Below are positions 34,260 through 44,286 of a stretch of DNA of 64,000 bases, one piece after another. The position numbers were made by a program, and so were the translations under genes. The notes under the pieces were generated by a model that saw only the letters and a list, made by a program, of their open reading frames with translations, was not told the DNA's origin and did no database searches. The DNA comes from Collybia mongolica (lineage: Eukaryota > Basidiomycota > Agaricomycetes > Agaricales > Clitocybaceae). The stretch covers positions 8,114,561 to 8,178,560 of the forward strand of contig JAAXNY010000001.1 in NCBI GenBank assembly GCA_013420905.1, in the 5' to 3' direction. Each line of letters starts with the position of its first letter. Position 1 is the stretch's first letter.

Positions 34260-36345
34260 ATGCGTTTATCACTATCTTTCGTGGTTGTCGCCAGTTTCAT
34301 TATCCAAGGGCGCAGTGTGTCTGGACGTGACATTATTGACACAGGTTATGCGAGGTACCTTGGGAATCGAACTTACCCGAATGCCGTGGCGTACCTTGGC
34401 ATTCCGTATGCTGAACCCCCAGTCGGTCAACGTCGTTTCCGCGCGCCCCAACCATTAAACACAGCACGAATCGCATTGACGCAAGTTTTGAGTGGGGGTC
34501 TGATAGACGCGACGAAATACCCAGACTTTTGTATCCAAGGCCCAATCGGTATGGGGCTCTTTATTCTTTGGCAATTTGTTGCTGATTTGTTTCTAGCTAC
34601 GGAGCAAGGTGGCGCTGGGAGTGAGGATTGTTTGAAAGTCAACATATATGCGCCTGTTGGAGCCCACCAGAGAAGCAATCGTGCGTTTCTGACTTAAAAG
34701 GCTTACAGATTCTTATAATCATCTACAGTCCCGGTTCTTGTATATTTCCATGGAGGAGGTGAGTAACATAGAACGATATGTTTGCTTCGACTCATATCTG
34801 CTCTTGCCTACTAGGATTTACGTTCGGAAATCCGCGCAGCTGGCCTTTTGATCACTGGGTTCAACAGAGTCCGAATGTCGTTATCGTTTCTGTCTACTAC
34901 CGACTGTCGTCATTTGGCTTCATGGTAGTTCCAGAATTTAGAAACTCTTCACTGGGTGACTTCAATGCTGGTTTGCAAGATCAGATCCAGGCATTGAGAT
35001 GGGTCAAAAAATACATTTCGAGGTTTGGTGGAGATCCGAACAAGGTGACGATCAACGGCCAGAGCGCGGGTGGAAGCTCTGTCCAGCTTCACCTTCTCTT
35101 TACGGGAGTCCGCGAGAGGTTATTCCGTAGCGCTATCGCTCAGAGTGCCCCTCGCAGGCCAGTGCCGACTCCTGAACAACAAAGGGTACTTACCTTATAT
35201 GCGAGCGCTTCTTGCCGTGGCTGACAGGATGTGTAGCCTCTCTTCGACTTCTATGCCCAGAAAGCTGGGTGTGGGACGGGGTCCGTTGAAAGGCGACTGG
35301 CATGTCTGCGGTCTGTGAGTGTCAGTGCCTTGGCTCGTGCCCAAGAGGCTTCATTAGCCTCTACATAGTGAGTGAATCAATCGTTGAGTTCGCTCAGTCC
35401 TTCAATGATGTGTTGGCAGTACTGCAACGCCGTACAAATCCTTCCAACCCATCCTCGACGGGGCTATAATCACCGATCATCCAACACCGGCCTTGAAAGC
35501 TGGACATTATGCTCATATTCCCTTCATAATTGGGTACGTTAGGATATCAATCAGACCAGAATAATATATAACTTATGTTACAGTTCAACGACCAATGAAA
35601 CTCTCACGGGTGGGCCAGATATTCCTTCGGCTTGGAGAAAATTCTGCCCAGGGGTCACCAATGAAGACGTTGATACTCTACTTGCTGTGAATTTGAATTT
35701 GCACTCCCTAGTGACATATTATTCATGCAAACCAACAGCTGTATCCTTCTTCGGACTTCGTTTCGGAAGCGTTGAGGCTGCAGACCGCAGCGGGCGACTT
35801 TTCCATAAGGTGTACCGTAAGTGCTCGCCCTCGTTGTAGCACGCTAAACTGACACCACCACAGAGGACTATCATGGCGAGCGAATATTCCCGACATGTTC
35901 CTACTTGGACCTATCGTTATAACCAGCGAGATCCTACCAACCCGTCCCTCGGCGTCGAACACGCCGCCGAAAATTGGTTGATGTTCCTCGGATCTACTAT
36001 CACGTAATTCTTGCTTTGTTTTACCTGGATGCCTCTCAAGTAAAGCCCCCAACTAGGTTCAATGGATCCGTGACATTTACCGGATTGAAACCAACGGAGA
36101 GTTCATTTGCTTCAGAGCTGATTGCATATTGGCTCTCCTTCGTCCGTACCGGAAATCCCAACACCTACAAGCTTCCTCGCTCCCCCGTCTGGAATGGTTA
36201 TAACGAGACACATAGGTATCGGAATGTGCTACAGCAGAACCCTGCAGGGTCCACCTCTCGCACTGGTATCTTCTTGGAACATGAAGTAAACCCTGAAACG
36301 AATAGGTGTACAGTTACAGGCTCTCAAACTTCACAAGAAAACTAG
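34260..36345 (+). CDS. Secreted type-B carboxylesterase/lipase (CE2)
   Basis: Same exon plan as CE1. MRLSLSFVVVASFIIQGRSV is a signal peptide. Then come YLGIPYAEPPVGQRRFRAP, GGAGSEDCLKVNIYAPVG, the VYFHGGG oxyanion motif, [20 protein letters not shown], and [11 protein letters not shown]. The nucleophile elbow reads GQSAGG ([18 protein letters not shown]), with Gln replacing the usual Glu before the catalytic Ser. TTNETLTGGPDIPSAW (acid) and GVEHAAENWLMFLG (His) complete the triad. The C-terminus is VTGSQTSQEN, as in CE3 (VAGSQTSQEN) and close to CE1. Large parts are almost identical in nucleotides to CE3, which points to recent duplication or gene conversion. A second, indel-bearing copy is at 47881-49946. 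Confidence 0.88.
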
Positions 36346-37557
36346 GTACCCACAAACTTGAACCAGAAACACATCATCCTCATTCCATCTAGTTAAGACT
36401 TGAAATTGGAATTAATTCTACTCATCATTATCGTTTCGCAAGGTTGTATATTTTCATGACCGGCATTACTTGTGTCGCCTTGTGACAATTTCCCTTGCAT
36501 AATTTTTTTTGTAGCCTGGAACATTTAGCTTTCGCCTCTGCTTATAATAAATTCGGCGTCCTGCTTGGCGTTGCGTCCGACCACCCGTTCAATCGCCGAC
36601 AATTCCGATCAGCCAACCTCGGTTTCAACCTGGCCTTGAGATAATTGATTTCCTCTAGTGCGACGTAAGAGGAGCTTATGTCGAGTACAGGCGGTCTTGA
36701 GGTACCTGTCGGTTGTTTTGAATCAAGTTTGACCAATATTTTTCCGCCGAGTTCCTGGTGAGGGGAACGAATTTGGAACTGAATTATTGTTAGCCTGGTA
36801 GCATCAGCGGTGGCAGAGCGCAATTATTTTAAGGGGTCGAAGGCCTTCACCGGGTCCGCTAGTACATGCTGATTAGACGTTTCGTCGTTTTGATTTTTTG
36901 TAGCAGCCCACGGGGCTCGTTTTCATATGGGACCAAGAAAGATCCCCATGGAATGGTGACTGTTGCTTTGGAGATCTTTGTTTAATTGTGCATTTACTAT
37001 CTAGGGCAAACCTACTATTCTCTCGACTTTCTTTGGCTTCCATTGTACGAAGTGCTCTAGAGTGCCAAGACCTCAAACAATTATGATGTGGTCGAAACTG
37101 GCGAGTTCCTTCCCAGTCATCCGTTAAATGCGCCTCGGCTGATTCGGCTCACCACGCGGTGGTGGTATACAAACTGCCTATGAACAGCCGCAGACTGAAT
37201 TGGTGCGTCAGGCTAATAGAACATTCTGATCTTTTCAAGCGTTTGAATGGCGTCGGCGTAGATAAACGGTTTTTTCAGACTTTATCGCATGATTTGGAGG
37301 CTCGACGACAGGGAACCGTGGGAGAATTAATGAATTGCACATTGAAAGTTTCCTTCATGGGTTGACTCCGGTTCACGCTGCCAGGGATTGCAAATTCCCT
37401 TATTACGGTCTATCAGCGACCTGTATATCCAAAGGCTATTGAAGTTCTGGGAATGGGGCATTCGGGGCTCCCATATACCAGAAAACTCGAAAACTCTCTA
37501 CTTCGAGCTGGAAATATCTTAATCAACACCACAGCTTAAACTTGACCAAAACTTTGG
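36346..37557. other. Spacer downstream of CE2, partly duplicated downstream of CE3
   Basis: No intact gene. Two patches resemble sequence after CE3: 36540-36600 (CTGCTTGGCGTTGCG..., compare 40060-40110) and 36801-36840 (GCATCAGCGGTGGCAGAGCG, compare 42002-42042 in the palindrome spacer). The tandem unit therefore extended beyond the esterase. Confidence 0.55.
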
Positions 37558-37876
37558 CCTGCTTTCAGTCATCTAGCCCCGCCGAATTCTGTCTTCTACG
37601 ATTGTTATAGGCCTCAATTAGCGAACCTTCCGTGCTTCGACTCCAGGTTGATGCCTGCGCTCGAATTTTCCATGTATGGGAAACCGGAGTAGGAGGACTC
37701 GTGAAGAACGACGCATGATCACGTCCGAAGCTCTGTTTCCTCCAAGCGCGCTGCCGGTGTCGACTTGACTGTCCCCACGACTTTTTCGGGAAAAGCAAAA
37801 TATGTACACATGGATATTTGGGAGTTATAAAGGACCATTCAGTTCGCCCTGCACCCCGTAATTGGTACTTCTCGCC
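37558..37876 (+). promoter_or_regulatory. CE3 promoter, duplicate of the CE2 promoter
   Basis: Aligns with 33940-34259. A TATAAAG box lies at 37826-37832, 51 bases upstream of the CE3 start codon, the same distance as in CE2. The CCGGAGTAGGAGGACTC block is conserved. Confidence 0.75.
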
Positions 37877-39961
37877 ATGCATTTATCACTATCTTTGTGG
37901 TCGTCGCCAGTTTATCTTCCAGGGGCGCGTTGTGTCTGCAGATGATGTTATTGACACGGGCTATGCAAAATACCTTGGGAATCGCACCTACTCGAACGCT
38001 GTGGCGTATCTTGGCATTCCGTATGCTGAACCACCAGTCGGTCAACGTCGTTTCCGTGCACCTCTACCACTGAACACAACAAGAATAACATTAACGCAAG
38101 CCATGAACGGGAACGTAATAGACGCGACGAAGTATCCAGATTTCTGTATCCAAGGCCCAATCAGTATGGCTTTTGACTTTTCGTTAGTTAATTTGTTAAT
38201 TTGTTTGTAGGTACGGAGCAAGGTGGAGCTGGGAGCGAAGACTGTTTGAAAGTCAACATATACACACCTGTTGGGGCACATGAAGGAGACGATTGTGTGT
38301 TACTGATTCGATGAACTTATAGATTCTTATGATTATTTACAGTCCCCGTCCTTGTATATTTCCATGGAGGAGGTGGGTAAAACAGATTGATACGTTAAGT
38401 CCTACTCATATTTGCTTACGTCTGCCAGGATTTACGTTTGGAAATCCGCGCAGCTGGCCTTTTGATCACTGGGTTCAACAGAGTCCGAACGTCGTTATCG
38501 TTTCTGTCTACTACCGGCTGTCGTCATTTGGCTTTATGGCAGTTCCAGAGTTCCGAAACTCTTCACTGGGTGACTTCAATGCTGGTTTGCAGGATCAGAT
38601 CCAGGCATTGAGATGGGTCAACAAATACGTTTCGAGGTTTGGTGGAGATCCGAACAAGGTGACTATCAATGGCCAGAGTTCGGGTGGAAGCTCTGTCCAG
38701 CTTCACCTTCTCTTTACGGGAGTCCGCGAGAAATTATTTCGTAGCGCTATCGCTCAAAGTGTTCCCCGTAGGCCAGTGCCGACTCCCGAACAACAGAAGG
38801 TATTTACCTTCTGTATGAGCTCCTCTTTTTATGGCTGACTGGACGCGTAGCCTCTCTTCGATTTCTATGCCCAGAAAGCTGGGTGTGGAACGGGGTCCGT
38901 TGAAACTCAACTGGCATGTCTGCGGTCTGCGAGTGTCAGTACCCTGGCTCGTGCCCAAGAGGCTTCATTAGCCTCTACATAGTGAGTGAATTGATCTGAG
39001 GGTTTGCTCAGTCCCTCAATGACGTGTTGTCAGTGCTACAACTCCGTACAAATCCTTCCAACCCATTCTCGACGGGGCTATAATCACTGATCACCCAACT
39101 CCGGCCTTGAAAGCTGGACATTATGATCGCATTCCTTTCATAATTGGGTGCGTTAGGATCTCAAATACATTAGAACAACGTATAACGGACATCATAGTTC
39201 GACGACCAATGAAACTCTTGTGGGTGGACCAGATATTCCTTCGGCTTGGAGAAAATTCTGTCCGGGGATCACCAATGAAGACGTTGATACTCTACTTGCT
39301 GTGAGTTTGAATTTGCACTCCCTAATGATATATCACTAATGCAAAACCAACAGCTGTATCCTTCTTCGGACTTCGTTTCGGAAGCGTTGAGGCTGCAGAC
39401 CGCAGCGGGCGACTTTTCCATAAGGTGTACCGTAAGTGCCCATCCTCGTTGTAGCACGCTAAATCGACATCACCACAGAGGACTATCATGGCAAGCGAAT
39501 GTTCCAGAAATGTTCCCACTTGGACCTATCGTTATAACCAGCGAGATCCTACCAACCCGTCCCTCGGCGTCGAACACGCCGCCGAAAATTGGTCGATGTT
39601 CCTCGGATCTACCATCACGTAATTCTCACTTTGCCTTCTACCTGGATGTCTCTCAAGCAAAAACCCCACTAGGTTCAATGGATCCGTGACATTTACAGGA
39701 CTGACGCCAACGGAGAGTTCATTTGCCTCAGAGCTGATTGCATATTGGCTTTCCTTCGTCCGTACAGGAAATCCCAACACTTACAAGCTCTCTCGTTCGC
39801 CCGTCTGGAATGGTTATAATGAGACGCTTAGGTATCGGAATGTGTTACAGCAGGACCCTGCAGGATCTACCTCTCGCACTGGTATTTTCTTGGAACTAGA
39901 GGCAAATGCCGAAACGGAAAGGTGTACGGTTGCAGGCTCTCAAACTTCACAAGAAAACTAG
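37877..39961 (+). CDS. Secreted type-B carboxylesterase/lipase (CE3), frame broken in this copy
   Basis: Third paralogue with the same exon plan. [63 protein letters not shown] and [11 protein letters not shown] are present. The nucleophile elbow is GQSSGG, with Ser replacing the usual Ala after the catalytic Ser. The acid region is TTNETLVGGPDIPSAW and the His region is GVEHAAENWSMFLG. In this arm the signal peptide is broken: two T runs (near 37894 and 37912) are each one base shorter than in the right-arm copy, which reads MHLSLSFVVVASFIFQGRVV cleanly. The right copy has a different base missing further on, so the real gene is probably intact and each arm has its own error. Confidence 0.82.
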
Positions 39962-40448
39962 GTACCTAGAGACTTGTATAATTCGGATTTAACGAGCCTT
40001 GTTTCTCTCGCGTAATTTCTGTTTTTGGCCTGGATCATGACTTTCTCCGTTTATAACATACTCGGTATTTTGCTTGGCGCTGTGCCTGGTCATCCGTTCC
40101 ACCTGCTCCTCTCCTCTCCTATCACTATTGGTAATCTCAATGTTATCTGACGACCAATGTCTTCAGCCTCTTATATTTCTAGCGCTGTTTATTCAAAACT
40201 TGGACGGCGAAGATGCGGTCCAAGTTGAGTACTTTGAGTACTTTGAGGTGCATATCAAGTCGCGTTGAGTCCGGCTTAGCCAATACTTTTCAACAGATCT
40301 CTACTGAACGGGGTAATGATGTCCGATTGGCGTCAGGTCCAGCTTTGAAGATCGTCGAATTGCGTTTGCCCGCCCCATAGAACCTACGGTATACGAGTTA
40401 TCAACCATAATTGTTTTAATCCCGAGAATGTAGGTTCAGCTCCTCTAA
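39962..40448. other. CE3 downstream flank up to the TIR element
   Basis: Contains a degenerate stretch similar to the CE2 downstream flank (40060-40110) and no intact gene. Confidence 0.45.
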
Positions 40449-41971
40449 CATCAGCAAACCCTGATTTTTCCCACAAATAGCCGACAGGAACCGCAGTGTC
40501 TCTCAAATTCATTGGTGTCTTCACAGTGCTATGCAGAGCTGGACTTTGACTTCACAGTTCTGTGCAGAGTTGGATAGAGTACATTTGGCCTGTACAGATT
40601 GGGCCTTCTCTGTGCAGCTTTGTTTGGATGTTTCGGGCCTGTACATCATCATAAAGGAGCCCTTATTTCTATACAGATCATGTCAGATTAGCCACTAAGT
40701 CCATGTTGTTGAACAAGTAGCTTGATAAAAAAAACTGTAATGGGAACTAATAAGATGCATAAAATAGCTCCTCATTTATGTATTTATTCAGGAAGGATAT
40801 GTTACTGTATTCCGATGTAGTTTCCTTCAACAATCTTGGATTGGCCTTTGTGCCGAACCAAGGGATTAAACCTGCAAGTATTTGTACTCATGCCAATGCT
40901 ACCACATCTCCCTTGATGGTGTTGTTGCTTCTCCATGCCTGCTCCAAGAAGTACATATTTGGGTGGGTATGTGCATGCATTATGGTCGAAACCCACACCC
41001 GTTTGAGTGGTGTGCGGGTTTCTCAGGCTGAGTTTCAAAATACTTGTTCGAAGGTAGCTCGTGCAAACAACCACCCACCTTCATCTCCATCGACAATGAC
41101 TGGACAACAGCCCCCCTCTCCACCTCCCTCATCTCTGGCCATCCCTAGTGCCACATCATGCTAACTGCCTGTCCCATGTCAGGAAGTACCCACCAGGTAT
41201 GTTCACCCACCCTCGTACACCTGCCACATCACACTTATGCTTATGGCCCCAAACTTGGAACTACCCCCAACAATGGCACAACAATGCAGCAAGGGACCTC
41301 CCTATCCCTCGACGACCCCAGTATGATTGCCACATTGCACTAATGGCCTGATGGATATGCAGAAATACACAGGGTGGTCATGGGTCTTATTGGTGGTCTT
41401 GGGGGGGATCGTTATCATGGTATGAGGTTTGGTGATATGTTGGAGGGCGTCGGCAGGGTTGGAAGGCAAGTGCTCATGTATCCTTAGTACTTGAACCGAC
41501 TCATGTTTATTCCAGGATGCAATTGAAGAAAGGGAAGCTGACCCCGGATGACATGAATCTCGACATCATTCTCAACTAATTAGTAACCCATCCTTAATCT
41601 ACCATATGCTTCCCATCTGCCATATATTTTCAGCTTATATTTACACTTATACCCATGCTGGTGAATATATTTATTGCCACCTCATTTTGTGAACCTGTGT
41701 GATCCTCTAATGTTGAACATTCCTTGCCTGAATTCATTGCATTACCCAAAACAATACAGAGGATAGGTATGACTGGAAAGCTCTATAGGGAATCCCCCTG
41801 TCCTGTGCAGTTATACACAGTGAAAATGATAGCTTACACAGTGATCACAGAAGATCCGTGTCACCATACAGAGCTGCCACTATAGGGACGTGTACTGTGG
41901 ACTCTGTGGTACTGTAGGTCTCTGCACAGTGCTGTCACACTAGGCACCAGACTGATCAGGATTTGCTGATG
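40449..41971 (+). mobile_element. Non-autonomous-looking TIR DNA element, left copy
   Basis: A 1.52-kb element bounded by imperfect terminal inverted repeats of about 17 bases: CATCAGCAAACCCTGAT at 40449-40465, mirrored by ATCAGGATTTGCTGATG at 41955-41971. Subterminal regions are rich in CTGTGCAGA/TCTGCACAG and CTGTACAG motifs on both sides. Internal frames include 40778-41164 (Pro/Ser-rich C-terminal part) and a possible later exon pair (about 41340-41580) ending near DMNLDIILN. No transposase motif was recognised and no clear target-site duplication was found. Native sequence resumes at 41972, so this copy inserted downstream of CE3. Confidence 0.7.
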
Positions 41972-42273
41972 AACGCAGCTGGATTCACATTGCAGGATCC
42001 TGCATCGTCTGCGGTGGCAAAGCGCAGTTCTTTAAAGTTCGAGTGCACTCACCAGCACATGGTGATTCGACACATGTCACTACTAATTATCGCCTTTCAG
42101 CATTCACAATCAGATCACCTTTTTCCGTGTCGGTGAACACTATCCCCCGTCTCATTCACCGTTGTCCGGTCCTCCCATGCGTGATGCAGGCGACCTCACG
42201 TCTCGCGTTGCGAGCTAAGCCTGCCTCCGTCTAGCGTGGTGACGCCAAGTCAAACCACCGAGTAACAGGCCAA
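41972..42273. other. 302-bp single-copy spacer at the palindrome centre
   Basis: The only non-mirrored sequence between the arms. Its first part (42002-42042, GCATCGTCTGCGGTGGCAAA...) is homologous to the CE2 downstream flank at 36801-36840, so it is the true continuation of the CE3 locus after the TIR element. The rest matches nothing else in the window. Confidence 0.85.
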
Positions 42274-43801
42274 CATCAGCAAATCCTGATCAGTCTGGTG
42301 CCTAGTGTGACAGCACTGTGCAGAGACTACAGTACCACAGAGTCCACAGTAACGTCCCTATAGTGGCAGCTCTGTATGTGACACGGATCTTCTGTGAATC
42401 ACTGTGTAAGCTATCATTTTCACTGTGTATAACTGCACAGGACAGGGGGATTCCCTATAGAGCTTTCCAGTCATACCTATCCTCTTGTATTGTTTTGGGT
42501 AATGCAATGAATTCAGGCAAGGAATGTTCAACATTAGAGGATCACACAGGTTCACAAAATGAGGTGGCAATAAATATATTCACCAGCATGGGTATAAAGT
42601 GTAAATATAAGCTGAAAATATATGGGCAGATGGGAAGCACATATGGTAGAGTTAAGGATGGGTTACTAATTAGTTGAGAATGATGTCGAGATTCATGTCA
42701 TCCGGGTCAGCTTCCCTTTCTTCATTGCGCATCCTGGAATAGAACATGAGTCGGTTCAAGTACTAAGTGATACATGAGCACTTGCCTTCCAACCCTGCCG
42801 ACGCCCTCCAACATATCACCAAACCTCATACCAGGATACCGTCCCCCCCAAGACCACCAATAGACCCATGACCACCCTGTGTATTTCTGCATATCCATCA
42901 GGCATTAGTGCAATGTGGCAATCATACTGGGGTCGTCGAGGATAGGGAGGTCCCTTGCTGCATTGTTGTGCCATTGTTGGGGTAGTTTCCAAGTTTGGGG
43001 CCTAAAGCATAAGTGTGAGTGTGGCAGGTGTACGATGGTGGGTGAAACATACCTGGTGGGTACTTCCTGACATGGACAGGCAGTTAGCATGATGTGGCAC
43101 TAGGGATGGCCAGAGATTGAGGGAGGTGGAGAGGGGGGCTGTTGTCCAGTCATTGTCGATGGGAGATGAAGGTGGGTGTTGTTTGCACGAGCTACCTTCG
43201 AACAAGTATTTTGAAACTCAGCCTGAGAAACCCGCACACCACTCAAACGGGTGTGGGTTTCGACCAATAATGCATGCACATACCCACCCAAATATGTACT
43301 TCTTGGAGCAGGCATGGAGAAGCAACAACACCATCAAGGGAGATGTGGTAGCATTGGCATGAGTACAAATACTTGCAGGTTTAATCCCTTGGTTCGGCAC
43401 AAAGGCCAATCCAAGATTGTTGAAGGAAACTACATCGGAATACAGTAACATATCCTTCCTGAATAAATACATAAATGAGGAGCTATTTTATGCATCTTAT
43501 TAGTTCCCATTACAGTTTTTTTTATCAAGCTACTTGTTCAACAACATGGACTTAGTGGCTAATCTGACATGATCTGTATAGAAATAAGGGCTCCTTTATG
43601 ATGATGTACAGGCCCGAAACATCCAAAACAAAGCTGCACAGAGAAGGCCCAATCTGTACAGGCAAATGTACTCTATCCAACTCTGCACAGAACTGTGAAG
43701 TCAAAGTCCAGCTCTGCATAGCACTGTGAAGACACCAATGAATTTGAGAGACACTGCGGTTCCTGTCGGCTATTTGTGGGAAAAATCAGGGTTTGCTGAT
43801 G
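42274..43801 (-). mobile_element. TIR DNA element, inverted right copy
   Basis: Reverse-complement copy of 40449-41971, 1528 bp long, with several single-base indels on both sides of the comparison. Its outer flank (TTAGAGGAGCTGAACC) is exactly the reverse complement of the flank left of the first copy, whereas its inner flank is the spacer. The right arm starts precisely at the terminal base of this element. Confidence 0.75.
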
Positions 43802-44286
43802 TTAGAGGAGCTGAACCTACATTCTCGGGATTAAAAACAATTATGGTTGATAACTCGTATACCGTAGGTTCTATGGGGCGGGCAAACGCAATTCGACGAT
43901 CTTCAAAGCTGGACCTGACGCCAATCGGACATCATTACCCGTTCAGTAGAGATCTGTTGAAAAGTATTGGCTAAGCCGGACTCAACGCGACTTGATATGC
44001 ACCTCAAAGTACTCAAAGTACTCAACTTGGACCGCATCTTCGCCGTCCAAGTTTTGAATAAACAGCGCTAGAAATATAAGAGGCTGAAGACATTGGTCGT
44101 CAGATAACATTGAGATTACCAATAGTGATAGGAGAGAGGAGCAGGTGGAACGGATGACCAGGCACAGCGCCAAGCAAAATACCGAGTATGTTATAAACGG
44201 AGAAAGTCATGATCCAGGCCAAAAACAGAAATTACGCGAGAGAAACAAAGGCTCGTTAAATCCGAATTATACAAGTCTCTAGGTAC

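Larger units (their letters stand above)
20112..41971 (+). repeat. Left arm of a giant inverted repeat
   Basis: This 21.9-kb arm is the reverse complement of 42274-64000. Anchor pairs: 20112 with 64000, 22562 with 61565, 27051 with 57095, 34260 with 49946, 39961 with 44287 and 41971 with 42274. The sum of paired coordinates drifts from 84112 to 84245, so the right arm is about 133 bases shorter in total. In the segments compared, differences are almost all 1-3 base indels in homopolymers or short tandem repeats; I saw essentially no substitutions. The outer end cannot be placed because the right arm runs off the window. Confidence 0.95.

Noticed and set aside
37818..38210. A 130-codon frame starting upstream of CE3 and running into its first exon
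   Set aside because: It joins promoter sequence to the esterase only because two T runs are short in this arm; the right-arm copy shows the real start with a signal peptide.
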